Source of the DNA: Gammaproteobacteria bacterium
GTDB taxonomy: Bacteria > Pseudomonadota > Gammaproteobacteria > Francisellales > CACEW01
Reading direction: 5' to 3'
Assembly (NCBI GenBank): GCA_028282045.1
Contig: JANQIS010000038.1
Location: 1-45,321 of the forward strand
Length of the DNA stretch: 45,321 bases
Shown here: positions 27,025-35,631 of the stretch, piece after piece
Layout of the letters: every line of letters starts with the position of its first letter
Numbering within the stretch: position 1 is the first letter of the stretch
Translations under genes and position numbers: made by a program
Notes under the pieces: generated by a model
The model's database searches: none
The model's input: only the letters and a program-made list of their open reading frames with translations
What the model was told of the DNA's origin: nothing

Positions 27025-27731
27025 GGTCTCCATCCTCCAAGTAACCCTTCTTGTCCGCTGGTTGCTACCTTGTACAGTGATTCACTTGACCCATGTGAGC
27101 CAATATTTGATAAGCTCATAGATGAATTAATAGGTTTTATCGAACGAAGGTCACGTCTAATTCTTGCTATCTCTGATGCAATCTCAGCATCCGGATCAAA
27201 TCCAATAGCCTTGCGCAATCTTGCAGCTAATTCCCATGTAATAAGATCTTCATATAGCTCTAATTCCGATGTGATCTCATCATCACGAGTTAAATCGCTG
27301 ATCGACTTAATCCCATTAATCTCAAGCGTATAATCTTGATTTGGGGTGAAATAAACAATGAAGTCTATTCCACCGGCTCTGCGTTTAGGGTAGGCGCAAT
27401 ATGGAATGCTGCTTGCGTTGACGATACTGTCGTTGTCATAAAACCCTTCAATATTCAAAAGATCTATATCAATTCGAACATTGCCTAAAATAAATTGAGC
27501 TTTTAGCACCTTGATATAACCATCAAGCGCTACGGTATCTTTACCAGCAGTCATGTTGATAGTTAACTGATTGTTAAGCGCAATAACATCACCTTTAATA
27601 TTGATAACCCTGACAATTGAGCGCAGATATTTCTCTGCTCTTTCAATTTCAGGGCTATCAATACCTCCGCCACCAGAGGGGGATATTCTTCCCCACTCAT
27701 AGGCGTTGGTGATTAGCTCCATTACTTTCAT
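27021..27731 (-). CDS. P22 gp4-like head completion protein
   Basis: 236 residues, somewhat longer than P22 gp4. A helical N-terminus (ELITNAYEWGRISP) matches the gp4 form in which an AxRxLG-type helix begins the protein. The C-terminal part has a helical domain (LYEDLITWELAARLRKAIGFD) typical of head-tail adaptor proteins. gp4 binds the portal and extends the channel; in P22 it also has muralytic activity, and no catalytic motif is visible here. It lies directly after the coat gene. Confidence 0.6.
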   Translation of the reverse strand: MKVMELITNAYEWGRISPSGGGGIDSPEIERAEKYLRSIVRVINIKGDVIALNNQLTINMTAGKDTVALDGYIKVLKAQFILGNVRIDIDLLNIEGFYDNDSIVNASSIPYCAYPKRRAGGIDFIVYFTPNQDYTLEINGIKSISDLTRDDEITSELELYEDLITWELAARLRKAIGFDPDAEIASEIARIRRDLRSIKPINSSMSLSNIGSHGSSESLYKVATSGQEGLLGGWRP

Positions 27732-27742
27732 GGCTGATAACC

Positions 27743-29041
27743 TTAAGCAAAGTTAAAGTTGCCAGCTTCTAGAGGAAATATGAGTGTAGCCGCATAATCC
27801 CTATCCATTGATACACCAAACAGCACATCATGAACCATTTGCGTAATGGGCTCGCCAAACACGCTACCATGGTAAGTACGCAAAGCAATTCCTGAGTCTG
27901 TTTGAGCTACATCACTAGCGTAGGGTGATTTACTTGGCAATTTAGGACAGGCCATTTGAAATGCTGGCTGATAGAAGATCACACCGCGTTTATGACTTTT
28001 GACGATGTAGAGCTTATCAGTAGCCGGAGCAATAGCACGGGACAAGTTACGCTCAGGATTTTTACCAGTAGCATCAAAGATCAGTGCAGGGGCTACTTTG
28101 ATGGTTAGATTCCCAGAAGCATCAGCAGTGCCACCGGTGATTACTTTAAATTGTGGATTTAAAGCGGTTTGTGTTTTATCTTGCTGGCGTAAGAAACGAA
28201 TGGGTGTAACACCAGATATGTCGCCTAGGTCATCTACAGCAATGGTCTCATCCTTTTTCAGTCCAGATAATACAATCTCACTAGCAGATAAGGTCTCGCC
28301 GTTTTCAGTGTAGGTGCTTTCAGTCACGTTTTTGATCGTGATTTGCTTACCTGATGCGGTGCCTGCTGTATGAGTTGGCAGTAATTGAGATTGGTAGAAC
28401 TGCGTATTGGCCATGCCGCCAACTTGAGGCAGTCTCCAGGTTTGATCTAAATCGTTATTACGATCTGGCACATACTCCTGAGCACCTGAACTAAAGATTG
28501 ATGGAATGGCAGTATCGGGAATAACGCAATGTAGAGTTTGGCTGCCACCAAAATTGCGAGCCGCCACTACTGCTTGGCGTAATGCTGCAAACGATCCCAT
28601 AGTACCTGCTTTTGCTTCACGATCACCAACCCAACGATATCCACCAGCACAAGCTTTTTGAGCCACATAAGCATCTATATCACCAGCCAAGGCAATCATG
28701 GCTTCATCACCCATATCATTGGCTAATTCTTCCAATGGATAAGTGGCTAATTGCTCATCGGTGATAGCATAATTAGTCAAGCGTGCTTGATTAACAGTAA
28801 GGTAAGCAAAACGCTCAGCGAAAGAACCATCATCTTTGGTGTTAAATGATAATGAGTTGGTTACATTAAATAAGGTTGGTTTGCGATATTCAACAGTTTG
28901 TCCCCGTTGTTTGGTAATGGTTTTCCAGTTGTTGAATTTTTTGTTGGTTAATTTAGTCAGCGTTAAAGCCGCTTCTAAAGTAGGCAGTGTGAAATCTTGG
29001 TTATAGGTCTTCACAGCCTGCAAAGTATTATTAATAGCCAT
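27743..29041 (-). CDS. P22-like major capsid protein
   Basis: 432 residues from the ATG at 29041; GAGGAA lies seven bases upstream, so it is preferred over the in-frame ATG 15 bases earlier. P22 gp5 is 430 residues. It begins MAINNTLQAVKTYNQDF and keeps the features of gp5-type coats: N-arm, an early beta hairpin, and a domain inserted in the middle (about residues 220-310, ITIKNVTESTYTENG). FGEPITQMVHDVLFGV lies near the C-terminus. It forms the HK97-fold shell. A 240-base leader with three repeat-hairpin units precedes it. Confidence 0.78.
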   Translation of the reverse strand: MAINNTLQAVKTYNQDFTLPTLEAALTLTKLTNKKFNNWKTITKQRGQTVEYRKPTLFNVTNSLSFNTKDDGSFAERFAYLTVNQARLTNYAITDEQLATYPLEELANDMGDEAMIALAGDIDAYVAQKACAGGYRWVGDREAKAGTMGSFAALRQAVVAARNFGGSQTLHCVIPDTAIPSIFSSGAQEYVPDRNNDLDQTWRLPQVGGMANTQFYQSQLLPTHTAGTASGKQITIKNVTESTYTENGETLSASEIVLSGLKKDETIAVDDLGDISGVTPIRFLRQQDKTQTALNPQFKVITGGTADASGNLTIKVAPALIFDATGKNPERNLSRAIAPATDKLYIVKSHKRGVIFYQPAFQMACPKLPSKSPYASDVAQTDSGIALRTYHGSVFGEPITQMVHDVLFGVSMDRDYAATLIFPLEAGNFNFA

Positions 29042-29056
29042 GCTAATGTTCCTCAA

Positions 29057-29298
29057 TATGAAAACTGATAAAAAATGTTTGTCGATTTGTTGAACCGAGA
29101 AATCACCTCGTACCAGCGTTATAGGTCGCAGAACCCTGAGCTATTTAGACAGACCGCTCAGATGTCCGACCAGCATTGAGGAATGCAGAACCCTTTGTTT
29201 TGTACGGGAACAAAGAAACCCGAAACAGCATTATAAGTTGCAGAACTGCACAAGTTTTATCTCATGCAGTTCTAATCATACATAGATTGACACAAAAG
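29057..29298. repeat. Three repeat-plus-hairpin units between scaffold and coat genes
   Basis: A 21-base motif of the form CAGCnTTnnnnnnnnGCAGAAC occurs at 29114-29134, 29171-29191 and 29226-29246. Each copy is directly followed, or overlapped, by a hairpin of different sequence: CTGAGC/GCTCAG (29136-29161), CTTTGTT/AACAAAG (29193-29215) and GAACTGCA/TGCAGTTC (29243-29272). Units are 55-57 bases apart. Read on the transcribed strand, each hairpin precedes GTTCTGC. No ORF is credible here. Confidence 0.75.
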
Positions 29299-30087
29299 TC
29301 AACCACTTGCCTTCCTTCTGATGCGATCAGCATTATTTTTCACTTTTTGATCGTGACTCACCTCGTTAGACCCAGCAGAAGATGCAGCCGGATTAATCTC
29401 AGACAATGGCTTTCTCGGTGCTAATTTAGGTTGTGATTGCTCAGCGTCTTGCATGCCAATTTTAATCATCTTTTTAGCCAGCGCTTCTGGTCGGCACTCC
29501 ATTAATTCTTGGCGCATTTTGTTATCTTTAGCAAGCTTATGTAAGATGTCATGCCCATTATCCAAATTAGCCGCAACAGCCAGAACATCCATCAGCATAG
29601 GATTAATTTGCAGTTCTCTATTTAAAGCATTCATAGACTCCTGCCAGTCGTTGTATTTGGAAGATCCATAAGCATTAATTTTTTGAATACGCATTAAATC
29701 CTCTTTTGAGGGTTGTTGCTGTGGCAAATTATGGTTAGTGTCTGGTTGTTGGCCATTAATGTTTTGCTGATAATTGGTATCTGCCTGATAACCATTAGCC
29801 TGCTGCTGCTGTTGCATTTGAAGTTGAAATTGCTCTTCTATTTCCCTCAGAGCCTCTTGGCGACCACGCTCTAGTGCTTTTTCCTCAGCTTTTTTACGAA
29901 CAGCAGCTATTTGAGCATTTCTATATTCAGGATTGGTCCAATCACCGTTATCATCATGAGATTGCGTATCATGCTCATTTTCTTGATTATCTTGGTTAAC
30001 AGCAGAATGATCAGTATCAGTATGTTGTGATTGATCTTGCTCGCTCAACACTTCCTCATTGGTTTGCTCTTGATTATCTACGCTCAT
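29299..30087 (-). CDS. Phage scaffolding protein
   Basis: 262 residues from the ATG at 30087. AAGGAG is five bases upstream of it, while the two earlier in-frame start codons fall inside or directly after the ribosome-binding site. It is highly charged, with glutamine-rich low-complexity regions (EIEEQFQLQMQQQQQANGYQ) and a basic helical C-terminus (HDQKVKNNADRIRRK). That composition and the position between portal and coat are those of P22 gp8, which directs procapsid assembly and is then released. There is no fold-specific motif; the call is by position and composition. Confidence 0.7.
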   Translation of the reverse strand: MSVDNQEQTNEEVLSEQDQSQHTDTDHSAVNQDNQENEHDTQSHDDNGDWTNPEYRNAQIAAVRKKAEEKALERGRQEALREIEEQFQLQMQQQQQANGYQADTNYQQNINGQQPDTNHNLPQQQPSKEDLMRIQKINAYGSSKYNDWQESMNALNRELQINPMLMDVLAVAANLDNGHDILHKLAKDNKMRQELMECRPEALAKKMIKIGMQDAEQSQPKLAPRKPLSEINPAASSAGSNEVSHDQKVKNNADRIRRKASG

Positions 30088-30089
30088 CA

Positions 30090-30392
30090 TCACTCCTTAA
30101 TAGTTTCAGCTTCAGCAATTGAAGAATCTTCTTCGTTGGCTACAACCGGAATTTCTTTAACAGGTTGCTTTTTTACAGGCTGTTTTTTAGTTTTAAGTGA
30201 TTTCACAGGTGTATTGAGCTTTTTAGATTCATCAATCAAAACCATGTTCTGATCGACCTTAAAACAATTGCCTCGTCCATCTTGGCAGTGATATTCAATT
30301 CCTGCTATGACCTGTTTAATATGGTAAATTTTAACTCGAAGGTTGTGACCGAAATCGTCAGTAAAAATAATTTCTTCGCCGATTGTAAACAT
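30090..30392 (-). CDS. Small phage protein, 100 aa
   Basis: 100 residues. A compact beta-rich N-terminal half (FTIGEEIIFTDDFGHNLRVKI, YHCQDGRGNCFKVDQ) resembles a small barrel. The C-terminal half is a charged, disordered tail with KTKKQPVKKQPVKE and an acidic end. It sits between portal and scaffold genes, and its TGA overlaps the first of the clustered ATGs of the scaffold gene. I recognise no family. Confidence 0.5.
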   Translation of the reverse strand: MFTIGEEIIFTDDFGHNLRVKIYHIKQVIAGIEYHCQDGRGNCFKVDQNMVLIDESKKLNTPVKSLKTKKQPVKKQPVKEIPVVANEEDSSIAEAETIKE

Positions 30393-30401
30393 AAAACTTC
30401 C

Positions 30402-32423
30402 TTATGCTATTTGTTGATTGAATAATTTATCAAGTACAGCGCGTTGGTTCTCAGAGTTAATACGGTGCATCTCAACACCGGCATTAACCTGATTGTCTTC
30501 ACGCTGCACATTTAAATGCTGCAAATCTTTCATTAATTGTGATTTGCTCTCATGGTTCTTTATGGCTAGCTCTGCCATCTTAATTTGATTTTCTTGACTC
30601 ACACCTTGAGCTTTTTCCATATTAGCCTGTGCATTAACCATGGACGCCTGTGCTTTTATGGCATCAGGATTTGGCTGTTGATTTTGCTGTTGGCTCTCTT
30701 GTTGCTGCATCATCCATTGATTGAAGCTATCCACAATTTCAGATTTCCCGGTAAGTTCAATGTTATTAAACAAATACTCTAACCCTTGGGTTGCTAGCCA
30801 TTGTCCAAATGCAGGGGAGAGTTGCGCGACTTTTACCATGAATTCAACGGATTGTTGTTTCATTAATCTTGTGCTTGGCGCTCTATCAACATGGACATCA
30901 AAAAAGTTATGGTCAAAATCATGTGGCAGTGTGAGATTCTGCGCCTTAACACCTGAGCCCACCGTTACATATTCACTTTTAAGCATGATCTCTGGAAGAG
31001 TGGATATTACAATCTTGGCAATTTGTTCAACAGATTGATACAAAGACTGCATGAATGGTTCATTAGCAGTACTAACAAAGTCTGACAAGTTAGTAAGCGC
31101 CTTGCCAGACATGTTACTGTCATCAATGCTTTGATACTCAGCACCAACAATGCGTTCAATCTCAGTATTGAGAACAGACATCATCTCAAGCATTTGAGGA
31201 TTGACTTGTTCTGGTGCTTCGTATCTTGGCGGAACACCTTGAGCCGGTTGATCAGCTCCATCAATTAGGTAGCTTTCCTCATACTCAATGACTTTTCGTT
31301 TGGTTGTGGCAACTTTGAGCTCATCAATAACGCTCTCAGGTGTTGATTGGCGACCAACAACCCAGGTTCCATCATTTCTGTTGACCAAATCAAATAAAAA
31401 GAAGTTGGCAATAAAGTTTTTAAGCCTCTGAGCATCCAATGCCTGCTTGATATAAGGCATTGTGCATTGCTTGCCTTCCGCATCAACATAAGAATTACCG
31501 CCAACATACACAAACGGAAGCATTCTAAAATTACTCTCCTCTGGCCCAACGAGTTTTTTATCCCCACATACAGCAACCTTACAGACTATTTTGTCTTTAA
31601 CAGTGCGTTCATCAACCACCTGAGCGCCATTGATAAAATCCGGTAATTCTTGGCCATCGAAAACGGGAAAGGTTGTACCATCAGAGAGCTGATACAGTGT
31701 TACATCTTCGCTTTTGTAGTAATAATACTCAGCAATATAGATTTTTCGCTTACCTTCTTCAGTACCACTGATCCAGGTAATGTCAGTTTCATCTTCATCG
31801 AAATTTTTAAAGTTCTCTTGCAGCTTCGTGACATTAATCTTCGGAAAGAGTCTTTTAAATTCAGCCTCTGTTAACTGCTGAAGCTTAATAACATATTGAG
31901 CATCAGACTTGTCAGGTTTCTTAGCAGAGGGGTCGAAAAGGTAAATAGTGGGATTTTCTGCTGCACTAATAATAATTTTCTGCTCAAACGTTCTGTTATT
32001 TTTATAATCAGTTTTTAGCTCAAATACGCCAAATCCCCCAGGAATAGCGGTTTTACCCACTTCATAGAATTTAACGCCCATGTTATTAGCATCAAATATA
32101 TCCCGTACCTTTTGTGATAAAGCGCTAGCTACCTCAATAGCTTTACTGTCTTCACTGTCATTAGGGTTAATCTCGACACTAGGCACACTATCAGATACTT
32201 CCTTTAGCTGCTTTTTAATCAATGGATTAAGCACACTAAACTCAAATGTCGGCTTATCCTCAGCTTCCATCTGCGCCAAGTCGTCTTCTGTCAGTGAGCA
32301 GTTATAAGCATAATTCATATACTTGAAAAATTGGTCAACATCATCCTGTGACGCTGATCTAGCACGCTTGATATTATCGAAAATCTCTTTTTTAAGCGCC
32401 TTTGAAAGCTGTGAACTTGCCAT
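30402..32423 (-). CDS. P22-like portal protein
   Basis: 673 residues; P22 gp1 is about 725. The dodecameric vertex protein through which DNA is packaged. The N-terminal pattern NPLIKKQLKEVSDSVPSVEINPNDSED (residues about 66-90) is a hallmark of this portal family. AIPGGFGVFELKTDY and TIYLFDPSAKKPDKSDA follow at the expected spacing. A C-terminal helical, glutamine-rich region (MMQQQESQQQNQQPNPD, then KAQASMVNAQANMEKAQG) corresponds to the barrel. AGGAG precedes the ATG. The start overlaps the terminase gene by 32 bases. Confidence 0.85.
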   Translation of the reverse strand: MASSQLSKALKKEIFDNIKRARSASQDDVDQFFKYMNYAYNCSLTEDDLAQMEAEDKPTFEFSVLNPLIKKQLKEVSDSVPSVEINPNDSEDSKAIEVASALSQKVRDIFDANNMGVKFYEVGKTAIPGGFGVFELKTDYKNNRTFEQKIIISAAENPTIYLFDPSAKKPDKSDAQYVIKLQQLTEAEFKRLFPKINVTKLQENFKNFDEDETDITWISGTEEGKRKIYIAEYYYYKSEDVTLYQLSDGTTFPVFDGQELPDFINGAQVVDERTVKDKIVCKVAVCGDKKLVGPEESNFRMLPFVYVGGNSYVDAEGKQCTMPYIKQALDAQRLKNFIANFFLFDLVNRNDGTWVVGRQSTPESVIDELKVATTKRKVIEYEESYLIDGADQPAQGVPPRYEAPEQVNPQMLEMMSVLNTEIERIVGAEYQSIDDSNMSGKALTNLSDFVSTANEPFMQSLYQSVEQIAKIVISTLPEIMLKSEYVTVGSGVKAQNLTLPHDFDHNFFDVHVDRAPSTRLMKQQSVEFMVKVAQLSPAFGQWLATQGLEYLFNNIELTGKSEIVDSFNQWMMQQQESQQQNQQPNPDAIKAQASMVNAQANMEKAQGVSQENQIKMAELAIKNHESKSQLMKDLQHLNVQREDNQVNAGVEMHRINSENQRAVLDKLFNQQIA

Positions 32424-33828
32424 TGGCTACTCCTTTTAAGATTCCGTTATTGGTCGACTGTTTTGCTTTTGGCGGCACTACGTAATGGATCAGTAAGTTG
32501 TCAATAGCATCCATCATGCAATCGATCTGATCATCATGCATTGAGCTTTTGTCTTTGTTCTCTGGTGCAAATCCTGTTGCCTCGGCAATGAAATCAGCAT
32601 AGTAATCTGATGCTGGATTGATATAAACGTATCCACCTTTGACCCATTCTTGGCATTCAAAACCTCTGGTGTATTTATCTTTCTTACGATCAATCTGCCT
32701 AATCGGTACGCTGATTGACTCATGGCGTCTCATGCTTTGAATTAATGCACTGCCATTAGCTTGACGCTCAATGGTGACAAAGTTTGGTTTGTAATTAAGA
32801 CACAGATTAACCAGCATCAATACTTGCTGTGGAAACTCCCAACGCCCTCGAGCTTGAGCCATAAGATAAATGCGCCCATGTGCTCTGCACCACACTTGCA
32901 TCACGGTATAATCATTAGCCGTTTTAGTCTCTTGGGCTGTATCAACCGTTATGACTACACGTTCGGTATCAGCAGGCTTTAATCCACTGAAGTTTTTAAA
33001 ATCCTCTGCTCTAAATAGCTTACCGGTTGCCTTAATCTTCCAGTTGCCATACAGCAGTCGCTGCTTATCAATCTCTGGTAATGCGTGCAGCTTTTTAATG
33101 TATGATGGATCACGCTGCATAAGAATTTGATTGTCTTCAAGGCGAGATCTTATGAAGGTAAATGATGTGAGCTCAACGGTTCCGTCAAGTTCATTGTCCC
33201 TAATGTATTGTACGCCTTCGTTTTTACTTGAAAACCATACAAGATGATTTCCTTGCCTAATGAAGTAGCGCACCACCCCTGAACGATCATCAATTGCAAA
33301 GCCTTCATCATCAATCCACCAATCGATTAAGTCTGCCACCCATCCAGGTTCAGGGTTACAAGTAGCACGAATGTAAGGGATTACTTCTCCACCTTTAGAC
33401 CTGGCACGAGAATACAAATACCAAAACTGTGATTCGGTAAAGTGTGTTAACTCATCAAATCCAATGTAATCAACCTCAGCACCTTGATACTTAAGCTTAT
33501 CACGCTCGTATTGCATACCTTGAAACGTGATGTCAACATGTTGTTTAAATTTCCATCTGTAAGGCTTCTGTGTAAGCTTTGCGTGTTGGCCATAAAAAAT
33601 CTCAGAAGTATCTAAAAGACCGCCGGCAGCATCAATTTGAGAGTGTTCACGCCTAAAGATGATTCCGTGATACTGAGAGCATTGCATAGCACCTCTAGCG
33701 CCTTCCATAAGCAATGCAGCAGTTTTACCACCACCTGCTGAGCCGCCATAAATAACAATGTCAGCATTAGAAGCCATAAACTGCTCTTGTGGCCCTGGTT
33801 GAGGTCTGAATCTCATACTACTTGTCAT
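32392..33828 (-). CDS. Phage terminase, large subunit
   Basis: 478 residues. The packaging motor, with ATPase and nuclease. Walker A is GSAGGGKT at residues 29-36. VDYIGFDELTHF near residue 120 is the Walker B and catalytic acid region, and RATCNPEPGWV the coupling motif. The C-terminal nuclease has acidic residues in ITVDTAQETKTANDYTV and DDQIDCMMDAI. The gene overlaps the small terminase gene at its start and the portal gene at its end, typical of a packaging operon. The P22-type neighbours suggest headful packaging. Confidence 0.9.
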   Translation of the reverse strand: MTSSMRFRPQPGPQEQFMASNADIVIYGGSAGGGKTAALLMEGARGAMQCSQYHGIIFRREHSQIDAAGGLLDTSEIFYGQHAKLTQKPYRWKFKQHVDITFQGMQYERDKLKYQGAEVDYIGFDELTHFTESQFWYLYSRARSKGGEVIPYIRATCNPEPGWVADLIDWWIDDEGFAIDDRSGVVRYFIRQGNHLVWFSSKNEGVQYIRDNELDGTVELTSFTFIRSRLEDNQILMQRDPSYIKKLHALPEIDKQRLLYGNWKIKATGKLFRAEDFKNFSGLKPADTERVVITVDTAQETKTANDYTVMQVWCRAHGRIYLMAQARGRWEFPQQVLMLVNLCLNYKPNFVTIERQANGSALIQSMRRHESISVPIRQIDRKKDKYTRGFECQEWVKGGYVYINPASDYYADFIAEATGFAPENKDKSSMHDDQIDCMMDAIDNLLIHYVVPPKAKQSTNNGILKGVANGKFTAFKGA

Positions 33829-34183
33829 TCTTCACCTTAACACGTCCATTGTCGGGCATTTCGTAGGTTGACAGGTTGATGTTGATATCTTTTTTATCTT
33901 CCTCTTTTGGTTCTTTCCAACCGCATTGCGTCTTAAGATAGAATATTGCTGCTGTCATATCTCCCTTGATAGCTTTTTTAAACAGAGATGAGCCAACCAT
34001 CTTGGCTCCTTTAGCCTTTCCCTTTTTATAGTGTCTAAGTGCTTTCGTATCTGAATCAAACAAATTATTTAGTGTCGATCGGCTAATATTCAGTTGATCA
34101 GATATTTGTTGTTGCGTGCAATAAGCCGCCCAATCTTCAATATTGGCATAATCCTCATCTGTCAAAACTATCTTAGCCGACAT
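33818..34183 (-). CDS. Phage terminase, small subunit
   Basis: 121 residues. The N-terminal helix-turn-helix (YANIEDWAAYCTQQQISDQLNIS) suits pac-site recognition; RSTLNNLFDSDTKALRHYKKGKAKGAKMVG is the following helical segment. KAIKGDMTAAIFYLKTQCGWKE matches the oligomerisation helix found in many small terminases. AAGGA lies seven bases upstream of the ATG. It overlaps the large-subunit gene by 11 bases. The packaging site should lie in or near this gene. Confidence 0.75.
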   Translation of the reverse strand: MSAKIVLTDEDYANIEDWAAYCTQQQISDQLNISRSTLNNLFDSDTKALRHYKKGKAKGAKMVGSSLFKKAIKGDMTAAIFYLKTQCGWKEPKEEDKKDININLSTYEMPDNGRVKVKNDK

Positions 34184-34193
34184 ACGTCATTCC

Positions 34194-34475
34194 TTACCGT
34201 CGTTTGCTTGGCCGTAACTGTGGCCATTTGTTATAAACCGCAGCTCTAATAGCTGCTGGATTCTCAGCAAAATGGGCTCTTGCTAAGGCGTTACGAGCTC
34301 GTGCTATTGTGTCGATAGGAAAAGTGCTGTTAGGACCAGCAAAAGCTTTTACATTCTTATACTTCCCAGCATTAGACATACCAGGTTTTTTACGAATTTT
34401 GGCAGCAGTTTTAGGTGTAACCTTTTTGCTACCCATTTTAACGGTAGCTTTTGATTTTGTAGGCATACGTGGCAT
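34194..34475 (-). CDS. Small basic phage protein, 93 aa
   Basis: 93 residues, very basic. The N-terminus is rich in lysine and threonine (TKSKATVKMGSKKVTPKTAA). The C-terminus carries FPIDTIARARNALARAHFAE, a segment I know from phage head-region proteins where FPI followed by ARNALAR and a short helical end recur. No ribosome-binding site is obvious. It lies directly upstream of the terminase genes. Likely a DNA-associated virion or packaging factor; this is inference. Confidence 0.55.
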   Translation of the reverse strand: MPRMPTKSKATVKMGSKKVTPKTAAKIRKKPGMSNAGKYKNVKAFAGPNSTFPIDTIARARNALARAHFAENPAAIRAAVYNKWPQLRPSKRR

Positions 34476-34531
34476 AAAAATATTAGTGTTGATGCCGTTG
34501 TAACATTAAAAGCGTTTCTTAGGGGAAACAC

Positions 34532-34714
34532 TTAACGAATTAATTTCAATAATTTAGCCATTGTCGAATAACTAGGATATCTACATTGGCCGGTAGCTAT
34601 TTTGAATATCTGGCTTACCGACAACCCACTAGCAGTAGCCAGCTTACGGTAACTGCCGTATTGGCTGTAAAGTTTTGTGACGACTGAGGATGGTTGATCG
34701 TTTGCTTTTCTCAT
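34532..34714 (-). CDS. Small helix-turn-helix protein, 60 aa
   Basis: 60 residues from the ATG at 34714. The region VTKLYSQYGSYRKLATASGLSVSQIFKIATGQ, given here only as the landmarks YRKLATASGLS and QIFKIATGQ, is a clear helix-turn-helix of Xre-like form: the first helix, a tight turn and a recognition helix. RYPSYSTMAKLLKLI closes the fold. The ATG directly follows the stop of the metallopeptidase-like gene. It may control late or accessory genes; the target is unknown. Confidence 0.6.
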   Translation of the reverse strand: MRKANDQPSSVVTKLYSQYGSYRKLATASGLSVSQIFKIATGQCRYPSYSTMAKLLKLIR

Positions 34715-35061
34715 TTCAACCACCCACTGACTTTTTTGTGCACCTTTTCAGTTAAGAATCCCTGAATGTATGCGATTGTCTCCTCAAGAAAGTGGTCCTC
34801 AACTGTTATCAATTTTGAACCTTTCTTACGCATAAGCCAAAAAACATAATGCAACACCTCATGTGCTATCGTGTTTATGTCCGCACTTTCTAAAAAAATA
34901 TTGCCCTCATAATGCATACCATACGAATTTTCTAGCCCTGGACATAAAAACACCTTTAGCTCTGCTTCGAAGAAGTCTAATTTAAACTTACAGGTTTTTT
35001 TAAACTCGATCCTTTCACCGTCCACCTTTACATATTTTGGCTTCCCAACTTGCTTGTCCAT
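34711..35061 (-). CDS. Metallopeptidase-like phage protein
   Basis: 116 residues from ATG 35061, which has TAGGAG eight bases upstream; the longer in-frame start at 35115 has no such support. The sequence NTIAHEVLHYVFWLM contains HExxH (HEVLH), a zinc-metallopeptidase signature. FLEETIAYIQGFLTEKV follows with an acidic residue at the spacing of a third ligand. The two short beta strands before it (LKVFLCPG, GNIFLES) are as in small phage peptidases. Substrate unknown. It lies in the accessory region between the primase and terminase genes, overlapping the helix-turn-helix gene by four bases. Confidence 0.6.
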   Translation of the reverse strand: MDKQVGKPKYVKVDGERIEFKKTCKFKLDFFEAELKVFLCPGLENSYGMHYEGNIFLESADINTIAHEVLHYVFWLMRKKGSKLITVEDHFLEETIAYIQGFLTEKVHKKVSGWLK

Positions 35062-35081
35062 AACCAATGCTCCTAAAATTA

Positions 35082-35285
35082 TTAGTGCTGATGTTTTCTG
35101 ATCCACTGCCGCCAAGTGGTAGCAGCAGCGGTCAATGCAAATATAAAAGCGGGCCTTTCTTTCTCGCCCATGCTTTCAAGCAAATCGAGTACCTCATACG
35201 GCGTTTTATTCCCGCATCGATCAATCAACATCTCAATCTCTTTAACGTTATGTAGTAGGTTTTCAAATTTTTCTTCTCTGTCCAT
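35082..35285 (-). CDS. Small acidic phage protein, 67 aa
   Basis: 67 residues, helical and acidic at the start (MDREEKFENLLHNVKEIEML, IDRCGNKTPYEVLDLLESMG) and ending in ALTAAATTWRQWIRKHQH. AGGAG lies eight bases upstream of the ATG. I do not recognise it. It follows the repeat region downstream of the primase and precedes the metallopeptidase-like gene in the same direction. Confidence 0.55.
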   Translation of the reverse strand: MDREEKFENLLHNVKEIEMLIDRCGNKTPYEVLDLLESMGEKERPAFIFALTAAATTWRQWIRKHQH

Positions 35286-35317
35286 TACTGCTCCTTTTCA
35301 ATTTCCAATCTTTTACT

Positions 35318-35631
35318 GTCCCGCCGACTGCATCAACTGTCCCGCCAAAGCTTATTCTGCTCAAACCCTTATGTGGTAAAGGATACAAGGCTATTGTCCC
35401 GCGGTGGCCGCCAATTTTCCTATATGCACTGTTTTTAAAGAAAAAATGCGCATATTCCAAACAAACTCCTATCTGTTGTAAATATAATCAAAATGATTAT
35501 ACATTTTAATTGTTACTCTAAAAATAGCCGGGACAGACGGGACAAAACTCCTATATCCCTTATAAACACTTGGCTATAGCTGTCCCGCCAACTGTCCCGC
35601 CAAATCAAAATTGTCCCGGCGTTGGCGGGAC
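35318..35631. repeat. GTCCCGCC repeat cluster at the primase 3' end
   Basis: GTCCCGCC or close variants occur at 35318-35325, 35339-35346, 35396-35403, 35582-35589, 35594-35601 and 35613-35620. Inverted copies lie at 35528-35534, 35537-35543 and 35624-35631. The last two form a hairpin inside the final codons of the primase gene. Most copies lie in the 319-base stretch 35286-35604, which otherwise has no supported gene. This could be a replication origin, an operator set or a recombination hot spot. Confidence 0.7.

Noticed and set aside
29057..29298. CRISPR-like array
   Set aside because: Only three diverged repeats, and the intervening sequence is hairpin-forming rather than unique spacer; no cas genes are nearby.
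29176..29424. Plus-strand ORF across the repeat-hairpin array
   Set aside because: It runs over hairpins and into the antisense of the scaffold gene; composition is not protein-like.
35263..35460. Minus-strand 65-codon ORF through the GTCCCGCC region
   Set aside because: It overlaps the start of the 67-residue gene, has no ribosome-binding site, and its GGTV repeats merely translate the DNA repeats.
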